A DNA stretch of 25,514 nucleotides from a bacterium (GTDB lineage: Bacteria; Dependentiae; Babeliae; Babeliales; RVW-14). Location of the stretch: assembly GCA_010027825.1 (NCBI GenBank), contig RGUK01000013.1, positions 1-25,514 on the forward strand, in the 5' to 3' direction. Positions 7,675-14,750 of this stretch are shown here, one piece after another (the first letter of the stretch is position 1; each line of letters starts with the position of its first letter). Below the pieces are notes generated by a model. The model was not told the DNA's origin, made no database searches, and was given only the letters and a program-made list of their open reading frames with translations. Position numbers and translations under genes: made by a program.

Positions 7675-8169
7675 GTGCTCCACGCCGCGATTAGATCTGC
7701 ACGCGCGCAAAACATTGTCAGCAGGATACCGGTTGGCAGTCCGGCTGCCGCAAATCAAGACATTAAACAGGAGGCATCTCCGGCGGCTAGTCCACCGGCA
7801 ACGCCCGCCGCCCCGACGCCCGCCTCGCCCGCCGCGGGCGCTGATTCGCCGGCCGCCGCGGGCATTGCGCCCGCAACGCCCGCGACGAACCCCGCAGCGG
7901 CCGCTGCAGCCGCGGGGGCTGTAAGCGGCACGACGACGGGATCGACGTCAGCGGCACCAGCCGCAGCAGTTGCGCAAAATACAACTAATGCGCCGGCGGC
8001 GGCACGCTCAGCGCCAAATGGACTAACAGAGCCAAGAGAACCAACAAGAATAAGCGGCGAGCTAACTCTTGTAAATCTAGATAAAGCAATTGTGGAGGCG
8101 GTTGTGAAAAAATTAAAAGAAAAAAACCCGCTCGACGCACAACTCACATACGACGGAAAATTCACATAG
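7675..8169 (+). CDS. C-terminal part of the interrupted tape-measure-like protein, with Ala/Pro linker
   Basis: This frame is open from 7474 to the TAG at 8167-8169. The only usual start codon near the front is GTG 7675, where an AGAAGGA is just one base away, too close to serve as its ribosome-binding site. Upstream in-frame codons from about 7591 (TPEELNTEIDKFIQ...) read as genuine protein, so the part probably belongs to the preceding gene through a second -1 shift. Residues about 35-115 are an extreme Ala/Pro/Gly/Thr low-complexity linker (about 7777-8030). A short compact C-terminal segment follows (ISGELTLVNLDKAIVEA), resembling the end module seen on some phage tail proteins. As an independent gene it would be 164 residues. 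The coding frame is confident; the start is not. Confidence 0.5.
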   Translation: MLHAAIRSARAQNIVSRIPVGSPAAANQDIKQEASPAASPPATPAAPTPASPAAGADSPAAAGIAPATPATNPAAAAAAAGAVSGTTTGSTSAAPAAAVAQNTTNAPAAARSAPNGLTEPREPTRISGELTLVNLDKAIVEAVVKKLKEKNPLDAQLTYDGKFT

Positions 8170-8191
8170 TAGCAGCTATATTTGAATTACC

Positions 8192-8704
8192 ATGCCAACC
8201 GTATTTCCAAACGCTTTCGGCACCGTTTTAGCCAACAAAGATACGGCCGCCGCGTTTTTTCTGATAAAAACCGATTTTGATGCCAATAGCGTGCCAATAA
8301 AAGGCATAGCGACCGATGTCAAATTGGAATTATCAGGAAACTATCAATTTTTGCACACCGTAAACAACTTTGTGTATTTTTACGCATTCGGTGATCGCGT
8401 CGGCGCTGTAAACATTTCCGGCTTTGGGCTCATTAATGATTGCACGCCGCCAACGGCGACAGCTACGCCGGAGGCCGCTAAGTTTATGTCTGTTTACGAC
8501 TATTACAGGCAAAATAGAAGCGCAAAAAGTGGCAACAAAGCTGCTAAATTAACTATCGGCAGCGGCTCGGGCGGTCCCAGTATTGTATTAACAGGATTTT
8601 TGACAGGAATAAGTATGCAAGTGTCAGCCGGGCCGTCGCCTTCTTCGCTCGGTTTTTGGACGCTGCGTTTTGAAGTCATACCAGATCCTGCGGGCACTCC
8701 GTAA
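8192..8704 (+). CDS. Tail-tube-fold-like baseplate/tail protein
   Basis: A 170-residue protein starting at ATG 8192, 22 bases after the preceding stop, with no clear Shine-Dalgarno. A strand-rich N-terminal half has the segment NFVYFYAFGDRVGAVNISG. A short helix follows (YDYYRQNRSA, about residues 103-112). A second strand-rich half contains LTIGSGSGG...ITLTG-like strands and ends LGFWTLRFEVIP. This arrangement of strands around one helix, and the position between the tape-measure-like gene and the hub, fit the tail-tube or hub-connector fold shared by gp19, gp48 and gp54-type proteins. The assignment rests on pattern and gene order. It is followed by tandem stops (TAATAG). Confidence 0.5.
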   Translation: MPTVFPNAFGTVLANKDTAAAFFLIKTDFDANSVPIKGIATDVKLELSGNYQFLHTVNNFVYFYAFGDRVGAVNISGFGLINDCTPPTATATPEAAKFMSVYDYYRQNRSAKSGNKAAKLTIGSGSGGPSIVLTGFLTGISMQVSAGPSPSSLGFWTLRFEVIPDPAGTP

Positions 8705-8738
8705 TAGCCTACCGCAACATGTAACGGACATACTCGGC

Positions 8739-9635
8739 ATGATTAATCACGCCCGGACACTGCTAATCAACGCGCCGGCGACACAACAATTCCAAACGCC
8801 CGGCTACGAATATGTACCGGCAGATTTTGTGCCTATTCCCGGGTCTGATGCCGTACAACGCATTCGCCGCATCTTGTTTGGAAGAAATCCCGACGCATAT
8901 TTTTTGAACAGCCGCGCAAAAGAACTGCTCAGTTATATTCACGGCACGGAACTAGAATCGTACGTTACCGCGCTGGACAGTCGCATTACCTACTGGCCCG
9001 AAATCCCGACAAGCGATTTGCAGTTTTTTAACGCGGCGCCGGCAAAGATAGCCGTAACGCAACAACAGGGCGCGCCGCGAACATTAAACATTAGCGGCAA
9101 GTTTGCAGCGGACAGCGCACTTGGAATTGCTAGCGCTAATTACATTATTGATTTCACAGCAGACAGCGCTACCGTTCGCGTGTGCGCAAAAAAACTAGAC
9201 GCAAATATTGGCAATAGCATTGACTGTCAGACATTGCTTCCCGGGCAGCCGATTAACCTTGCCGGCACTAATTTGAATGTCGCTGTAAATGCAACAGCGT
9301 TGGCAACAAATTACGCGCAGAGTATAAACACGGCAGACTTGAACGTCTCGCAAACTTACGCGGCGCCGAATAGCGAATTGCAACAAACAACACACGCGCA
9401 GTGGATATTAGAGGCGTTAGCAAATCCAAGTCCGGCAATAACGACGCTTTTACCGACGCTTGAGCTGTTGGGTGAAACTACATTTTTGACTTTGTTTGGC
9501 GTAAATCCTGCTGAACCTTTTCGCACGTTCAAAAATTTGTGGTTCGAGCACCCAATTGCGGCTTACCGATTAGCTGGTTTAACGTTGGCGTTGATTTATC
9601 GCGTAAACGAAGAGCGAGTAGCTACAAATGGCTGA
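8739..9635 (+). CDS. Unidentified baseplate/tail structural protein next to the hub
   Basis: 298 residues if ATG 8739 is the start. The frame is open further upstream, and a TTG at 8670 overlapping the previous gene would add 23 residues; those residues (LRNSLPQHVTDILG) look protein-like, so the longer form is possible. Neither start has a good ribosome-binding site. The protein opens with a helical segment (INHARTLLINAP). An Ala/Thr/Asn-rich strand-forming middle (about residues 110-210) resembles a small beta-sandwich insertion. A helical C-terminus carries hydrophobic stretches (ITTLLPTLELLGETTFLTLF). It overlaps the hub gene by 8 bases. In T4-like maps a baseplate tube or hub-associated protein occupies this slot, so a structural role is inferred; no family is recognised. 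Confidence 0.5.
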   Translation: MINHARTLLINAPATQQFQTPGYEYVPADFVPIPGSDAVQRIRRILFGRNPDAYFLNSRAKELLSYIHGTELESYVTALDSRITYWPEIPTSDLQFFNAAPAKIAVTQQQGAPRTLNISGKFAADSALGIASANYIIDFTADSATVRVCAKKLDANIGNSIDCQTLLPGQPINLAGTNLNVAVNATALATNYAQSINTADLNVSQTYAAPNSELQQTTHAQWILEALANPSPAITTLLPTLELLGETTFLTLFGVNPAEPFRTFKNLWFEHPIAAYRLAGLTLALIYRVNEERVATNG

Positions 9636-11274
9636 AAACTTTGTTTCGGCGTCGATGTCGTTAACAGCAAAATTTACACGTAAATCAACTGTTAACAGCG
9701 CGGTAGAAGAAAACGTTGCCGAGTTCAACGACATCATCGGCATAACAGGTAGTTACGCGCTCAATACGATTCCGCACGCTGTATTGTCTGTAGCGACTGG
9801 TCGCGCCGTACAATCGCCTTTCCCGGCAGCGACCATTCATGACGCTATCAAAAATTTAAGACCTCGCGATAAAGTCGTGGTAACCCTCAATATTAAATAC
9901 AATGACGGCGACGATAAGCGATTAAACAAATACACTAACGCTGTGATATTTGAAGGTTATTACATCGGCTCCGGTTACCAACGCAGCGCGAGGTCCGCTA
10001 ATTTTTCTTTGCACCTTATTCATTGGCTTGATGATTTAAACTGCGCTTCAATACTTAACAGTAATTGGCAGCCCAATGTGCCGTTTGATACTGCGCAGGC
10101 GGCACATTTAGCTCAAGAAGAAAACCCATCCGCGCCGGGCGCGAACGCCGTGCAGCCGGCGTTGTTTGCTCAAATTGTCGACCCAGATAGAACAATAATT
10201 CAGCGAATTAAAGAAAACGACAAAGATTTGTGGGACGCCATTCTTAAACCGTTGTTCATTGAATTGGCGAATAAATTGCCGGGCGGTTATCAGTTTGCGG
10301 GAAATGCCGATGAGCAGCGTGAGCAGCGCGCTACACTTTACGACAAGACACGCGACGAGCTAATTGTCGCCGCGCTAAATAGAATTACAGGCCCGCGCGT
10401 TAATGACACCGCGAGACCTTTAACGCTTGATTTTCCTGATAGTTTAAAAGACAACCTAACTGGAAAAACTAGTGAGTTAATTAGCGCAATGATTGCTAAC
10501 GGCGCGGCGTACTCAACATTCTGGAGTAAATTGGTAGGCGATTTTGCGTCAAACTTTTTTTTCGCAATTTCGCCGGGGCCTGTATCCGCACAAGTAATTC
10601 CGTTTTTTGGCGGATTACGCACAGAATTTAAAACCATCAACGGCGAAGATTACAGTCACGCTAATTTTAATGTAAATACTCATTCCGTGCTCGAAGCTGT
10701 GCAGATTAGGCACAGACAAATATTCGCGGCAGGCATACCGACGCCACCTACAGCCGATTCTGAACGACCAGGGACAACATCGCCGACCGGAAAATATTTA
10801 CTGATCAATAAACCCGCCGGAGAATATCCGCCGCGTACAGATCCGGCGTCGCTGCGTACGATGTTTGGACAAATAAGCATTCGTTCGGCGCCGACCATAC
10901 TAAGCGTCGGCAACCCAGAGACTGTCGATGATTATAAGCTGTTCGGCGATAAAGTTTGCGAGCAGTGGTACAAAAGCGACGTGTTAAGTCAAAGAACGGC
11001 TGAAATTTTCGGTAAATTGCGGTTTGATATTGCGCCGGGCAGCATTGTTAAAATACTTGAACCGCTCGACAATTTAAAAGACATGGGCGAAGCTTACGGC
11101 GCCGTTGTGTCTGTTGAGTACACAATTAACGCGGAACAACACACCGCGGGTACGGCGTTTAAGCTAGTATTTTTACGCTCAGAAACTGAAAACATGATGG
11201 AATTACTCACGGCCGATAAACCGCCGATATACAAAAACGCGTGGGAAGGCTCAACGTTAATCAAAGACAGTTAA
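9628..11274 (+). CDS. Baseplate hub protein (gp27/gpD-like)
   Basis: A 548-residue protein whose start overlaps the preceding stop by 8 bases. The N-terminal ~130 residues form a strand-rich domain (FNDIIGITGSYALNTIPHAV ... AVIFEGYYIGSGYQRSARSA) typical of the first hub beta-barrel. A helical middle (about 190-300) is followed by a second domain. There the segments CEQWYKSDVLSQRT and GKLRFDIAPGSIVKI match the pattern of gp27/gpD-type hubs, in which a trimer forms the ring that connects tail tube to spike. The partner in this window would be the spike encoded at 477-3392. Size is larger than T4 gp27 (about 390 residues), the difference lying mainly in the helical middle. The family is inferred by pattern. 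Confidence 0.6.
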   Translation: MAENFVSASMSLTAKFTRKSTVNSAVEENVAEFNDIIGITGSYALNTIPHAVLSVATGRAVQSPFPAATIHDAIKNLRPRDKVVVTLNIKYNDGDDKRLNKYTNAVIFEGYYIGSGYQRSARSANFSLHLIHWLDDLNCASILNSNWQPNVPFDTAQAAHLAQEENPSAPGANAVQPALFAQIVDPDRTIIQRIKENDKDLWDAILKPLFIELANKLPGGYQFAGNADEQREQRATLYDKTRDELIVAALNRITGPRVNDTARPLTLDFPDSLKDNLTGKTSELISAMIANGAAYSTFWSKLVGDFASNFFFAISPGPVSAQVIPFFGGLRTEFKTINGEDYSHANFNVNTHSVLEAVQIRHRQIFAAGIPTPPTADSERPGTTSPTGKYLLINKPAGEYPPRTDPASLRTMFGQISIRSAPTILSVGNPETVDDYKLFGDKVCEQWYKSDVLSQRTAEIFGKLRFDIAPGSIVKILEPLDNLKDMGEAYGAVVSVEYTINAEQHTAGTAFKLVFLRSETENMMELLTADKPPIYKNAWEGSTLIKDS

Positions 11275-11275
11275 A

Positions 11276-12076
11276 ATGCCGACCAAGCAAATTAAATCCA
11301 TACTGGGCGACACTCCGCCGCCGTTTTCGGCGCCTACTCGAATTACAGGCGTTGCGGATGATTTTAACGACTTCCATAAGCAATGGCAGGCGGCGAAAAC
11401 TCCTGAAAACAACACACAAATTTTGCACCGCGTACAGCCCGTAATCGACACAGCTGTTGCAAGTTATGCGAGCAGCAACCCGAGCCCAACGATAAAAACT
11501 CGCGCGCGTTTGATGGCGCTTAAGGCGTTGGAAAGTTACGACGCAAAACGTGGAAATGTACGCACGCATTTGTTGTCGCAACTGCAGGGCCTGCGAAGAT
11601 TGTCGGCGCAAGAGCAAAATATTATCTCGGTGCCTGAGCAGGTGAGCTTGGATTACCAACACTTGTCCGCCGCCGAAAACGAATTGCGCGACAAATTGAG
11701 CCGCGACCCCACCGACGAAGAAATTGCAAACGAAACAGGGCTATCTACGCGCCGAATCAAAAAGATCCGGGCGTTTAATGTTCCTGTAGCCTCTGGGGCC
11801 ACAACGCGCAATACGGACGAAGAAAACTACGGCGGCGATGTAGCCAGTCAAATTCCGACTCACGGCGCGGCGGAGGAGGCGTGGCTCGACTTTGTATACG
11901 GAGATTTAGCGCCGACCGATCAGTTAATTATGGATTTAACTTTGGGCAGAAACGGGCGCAAACCTACAAGTACTCAGGAAATTGCCCGGCGTTTAAATAT
12001 TACGCCCGGCGCGGTAAGCCAGCGCGCAGCTAAGATTCAAACGCTAATTAATCAACGGTCAGCGCATAATTTTTAA
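11276..12076 (+). CDS. Sigma-70-family-like protein (phage-encoded, within baseplate cluster)
   Basis: A 266-residue protein starting one base after the hub gene stop. Residues about 78-122 resemble sigma region 2 into 3.0: MALKALESYDAKRGNVRTHL corresponds to the 'A..ka...fDp.rG..f.ty' pattern, then IISVPEQV. Residues about 133-166 match region 3 (ENELRDKLSRDPTDEEIANE, then TGLSTRRIKKI, like 'L...lgR.PT.eEiA...g.s...v'). Residues about 200-262 look like region 4, with a helix-turn-helix at about 233-257 (TQEIARRLNITPGAVSQRAA). The acidic/aromatic core of region 2 is weakly conserved and no region 1.1 is present. The protein would recruit host RNA polymerase to phage promoters, probably late ones. 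Location among baseplate genes suggests late expression or virion association, which is inference. No strong Shine-Dalgarno is visible, so translation is probably coupled to the hub gene. Confidence 0.7.
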   Translation: MPTKQIKSILGDTPPPFSAPTRITGVADDFNDFHKQWQAAKTPENNTQILHRVQPVIDTAVASYASSNPSPTIKTRARLMALKALESYDAKRGNVRTHLLSQLQGLRRLSAQEQNIISVPEQVSLDYQHLSAAENELRDKLSRDPTDEEIANETGLSTRRIKKIRAFNVPVASGATTRNTDEENYGGDVASQIPTHGAAEEAWLDFVYGDLAPTDQLIMDLTLGRNGRKPTSTQEIARRLNITPGAVSQRAAKIQTLINQRSAHNF

Positions 12077-12087
12077 GGGCAGGCAGC

Positions 12088-12609
12088 ATGTCGTACGGAA
12101 AAAAACTCGGCGAAATCGACGCGAATTTTTCAGCGCGCATAAGCGACTTGGAACAAAAAGCCGCCGGCATGGCGCAGTCGTTCTACGCAAACTACGCCAC
12201 CGACAAAGCTTACCGCCCGTGGCACACGCCTAAAGATATTGGCGACCTGCTCGACGTGCCGGCGCTGCATACTCCGGTGTGGACGCGCAAATCATTAAAT
12301 GAGCGGTATTCGGAAAAAATTCTGCCGTCGTCTGCCTCTGATCCGCCGGGCACATGCGCCGACATAATAGCGACAAAGTGGCAAATTGATTTTATGGCCG
12401 CTGAAGAGCGCGCGTTTCGTTTGCGGCACGCCAGCTACGCGCGCTGCGTAAGTTTAATGCACGGGCGGCTAAACAAACACGGCGCGGCTAGTGACAACAT
12501 ATTTTTTGACCTAAAGCAAAGCGCGGAAAACAAACTCAACGAAGCCGGCGAACTGATTGACAAAGCTAAACAAGAATACGCTAAACGCGTGGCGGCAGAT
12601 TACATATGA
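12088..12609 (+). CDS. Small protein of unknown function in the baseplate cluster
   Basis: 173 residues from ATG 12088, preceded by AGGGCAGG at usable spacing. The N-terminal ~50 residues and C-terminal ~45 residues are strongly helical (SENKLNEAGELIDKAKQEY-like), framing a Pro/Trp-containing middle with PWHTPKDIGDLLDVPALHTP and two Cys residues (Cys109 and Cys133 approximately). No family is recognised. Its stop overlaps the start of the gp25-like gene (ATGA), and in T4-type clusters a wedge component of similar size lies nearby, so a baseplate wedge or assembly role is a reasonable guess only. Confidence 0.6.
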   Translation: MSYGKKLGEIDANFSARISDLEQKAAGMAQSFYANYATDKAYRPWHTPKDIGDLLDVPALHTPVWTRKSLNERYSEKILPSSASDPPGTCADIIATKWQIDFMAAEERAFRLRHASYARCVSLMHGRLNKHGAASDNIFFDLKQSAENKLNEAGELIDKAKQEYAKRVAADYI

Positions 12610-13085
12610 GCCTTAAAGACTACACTGGCCGAAAATACGACTATTTAAGTTTTCGCGGCGTAAAACCCACGAGCGCCACGAAACTTGATTTAGAGCTATT
12701 TACGCCAGAAAACAACGGCCAAATTTGCGTCGGTATTCAAAAATTGGCGCAGCGATGGCTGCTGGAATTTCTAACAGCGCTGGGTTCGATGCCGGGCCGA
12801 CCGACCCGGGGAGCTACGTTCATTGCGCAAGTAAAACGCGGCCAATTATTCAATCAAATAGACGTGTCGGCGGCATTTGCCAGCGACGAGATTGATATTC
12901 GTAATAATTTGCGAAATGAGGAGTATGACGGCATGCCCGATGACGAAAAAATCGACAATGCGCAACTTCTCAGTTCCGCAAGTTTGCCCGGGTATTTGCA
13001 GTTGTATGTTAAAATAACAAGCCGCGCCGGCACTTCCCGGGAAATAATTTTGCCAATTTCAATGCTGCCGCAGAATAACAAATGA
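12606..13085 (+). CDS. gp25-like baseplate wedge protein
   Basis: A 159-residue protein joined to both neighbours by ATGA overlaps. The central part follows the gp25 plan: a helix (IQKLAQRWLLEFLTALGSMPG), a short strand segment on the surface turn (PTRGATFIAQVKRG), a helix ending in DEIDIRNNLRNEEYDG, and a C-terminal strand pair closing with TSRAGTSREIILPISML. Gp25-like proteins sit in the inner baseplate wedge and contact the sheath and gp6. The immediately following gene is the gp6/J-like protein, the same order as in P2- and T4-type phages. It is somewhat longer than typical gp25 (about 130 residues). Confidence 0.55.
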   Translation: MSLKDYTGRKYDYLSFRGVKPTSATKLDLELFTPENNGQICVGIQKLAQRWLLEFLTALGSMPGRPTRGATFIAQVKRGQLFNQIDVSAAFASDEIDIRNNLRNEEYDGMPDDEKIDNAQLLSSASLPGYLQLYVKITSRAGTSREIILPISMLPQNNK

Positions 13086-14740
13086 GTATTGAAATCAGCA
13101 GCCTCAGCGCGCTCGACCCTGTTAAGGTCGAGCAGATGGTTGCAAAATTAACGCAATATGTACAAGAGCGGCACCCCGAGGTAGAGTTAACTCGGGGTGT
13201 GTTTCATGATTTGGTGTTGTATTTCAACGCCATGCTTAACGCGGCAATTCAAGAAAATATTGACCGGGTGCGGCAAAGTCAAAGCCTGTACGCAATTGCG
13301 GCTAACCCGGGATTGGCCGACGACACAATTGTCGACCAAGTGCTGTCAAACTTTAATTTAACGCGCGATACCGGCGTACGGGCTGCGGGCATAATCACGA
13401 TACTGTTTAATTTGCCGACGACGACCCAAATTCCGGCCGGCACTATTTTTACCATCAACAATTTGCAGTTTATAACTCAACAAATAACTATCGCGATTCC
13501 GCCCGGTACAACATCTTCGGCAACCGGCGCTAAGCCGATGATCGAAGTCGGCGACGGGACATATGCGCTAAACGTACAAGTTGTAGCTGTGCAGCCGGGC
13601 GCCGAGGGTAACGTTAAACGCGGCGCCACGGCAATAACCAACTTTGCGATCAATAATACGTTGTCGGCGTTCGCGGCGGCTGACTTCGTTGGCGGCCGAT
13701 CCGCGTTAACAAATGTCGACTACATCGGAAAGTTGGCCGGCGGATTAACGGCTAAAACTATTGGCAGCCGGGCTAGTTATGCGGCAACGATTAAAGCCCA
13801 GCCGGCGTTTCAAACCGTTCGGCATATTTCTATTCTCGGCTGCGGCGACGTAGAGCAGCAGCGCGACCAGCACGGCCTATTTCCGATTTCTGGCGGCGGC
13901 AAAATCGATATTTACATTCAATCGCACACAAACGCGCAGGCGGTTAATTACACTTTGCCGGCGACATTTGTACGAACGTCTGCTGCCGGTTCAATTTGGC
14001 AGGTAACGGTCGACAAAAACGTTGCGCCAGGATTTTATGACGTGGCCCGCATATGCAAAGTTGCGGATAGCGCGAACCTGACCAAAGTTGGCTATCAGAC
14101 TGTAGCGATTAACCGGGGCGTCAATATAATCGGCGAAAACTTTGTGCCTGATATTAAATACGCGCAAGAATCGACCTACACTCGGTACCAGACAGCCACA
14201 ATTCAATTTGAAGACACGGATACGCTAACCGCCGGACTTGTGCCAAATACGACAACAGCAGAATACAACGTTACCCTGCGCGCGATGCCGCTAATCGGCG
14301 AAATTAGCGATTACATGACCAGCCGCGATAATCGGCCCCGCGGCACAGACGTACTCGTGAAAGCTGCTGTGCCGTGCTTTACACAAATTGGTTTTCAAAT
14401 TCTGGTGGACGCCGGCGACACAATTTCAGACAGCGTAATAGCGAGCATCAAGAAAGAAATTGTTGAGGCCATTGGCGCTGTCGGATTTTCCGGTCAGTTG
14501 CACGCGTCCATAATCGATAGCGCCGCGCACAAGTATTTAACCGGCCGACAGGTAATCAGCAAAATTGACATGTTTGGCAAAATACTTAGGCCGGACGGTA
14601 GTTACGAATATGTGCGCGACGCAAACAAGCTGATCGTACCAAATGACCCGGAACGGCTAGTGACCGGCCGCACAACAGTGTTTTTAACCGGAGAAGACGA
14701 TATTTCTATTTCGGTTATCGTAGCCGGGTTCCTCACGTGA
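13082..14740 (+). CDS. Baseplate J-like / gp6-type wedge protein
   Basis: 552 residues, starting in an ATGA overlap. The N-terminal ~90 residues are helical (PVKVEQMVAKLTQYVQER ... NLTRDTGVRAAG). Strand-rich domains follow, with the J-like features QIPAGTIFTI, a QPGAEGNVKRGA turn, and the segment GGLTAKTIGSRASYAATIK followed by QTVRHISILGCGD, equivalent to the 'R.r......g.....t...i......V..v.v.g...' core. The C-terminal ~170 residues contain a gp6-like domain, including FTQIGFQILVDAGDTISDSV and a helix. In T4, gp6 dimers form the ring at the heart of the wedge. The preceding gp25-like gene supports this call. Confidence 0.75.
   Translation: MSIEISSLSALDPVKVEQMVAKLTQYVQERHPEVELTRGVFHDLVLYFNAMLNAAIQENIDRVRQSQSLYAIAANPGLADDTIVDQVLSNFNLTRDTGVRAAGIITILFNLPTTTQIPAGTIFTINNLQFITQQITIAIPPGTTSSATGAKPMIEVGDGTYALNVQVVAVQPGAEGNVKRGATAITNFAINNTLSAFAAADFVGGRSALTNVDYIGKLAGGLTAKTIGSRASYAATIKAQPAFQTVRHISILGCGDVEQQRDQHGLFPISGGGKIDIYIQSHTNAQAVNYTLPATFVRTSAAGSIWQVTVDKNVAPGFYDVARICKVADSANLTKVGYQTVAINRGVNIIGENFVPDIKYAQESTYTRYQTATIQFEDTDTLTAGLVPNTTTAEYNVTLRAMPLIGEISDYMTSRDNRPRGTDVLVKAAVPCFTQIGFQILVDAGDTISDSVIASIKKEIVEAIGAVGFSGQLHASIIDSAAHKYLTGRQVISKIDMFGKILRPDGSYEYVRDANKLIVPNDPERLVTGRTTVFLTGEDDISISVIVAGFLT
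13172..13199 (+). other. Intragenic hairpin near the 5' end of the J-like gene
   Basis: CACCCCGAG (13172-13180) and CTCGGGGTG (13191-13199) form a perfect 9-bp GC-rich stem with a 10-base loop, about 90 bases into the J-like gene. It could slow ribosomes or be an mRNA processing or termination element, or simply be a chance structure. Confidence 0.4.
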
Positions 14741-14750
14741 TGCCCCGGCT

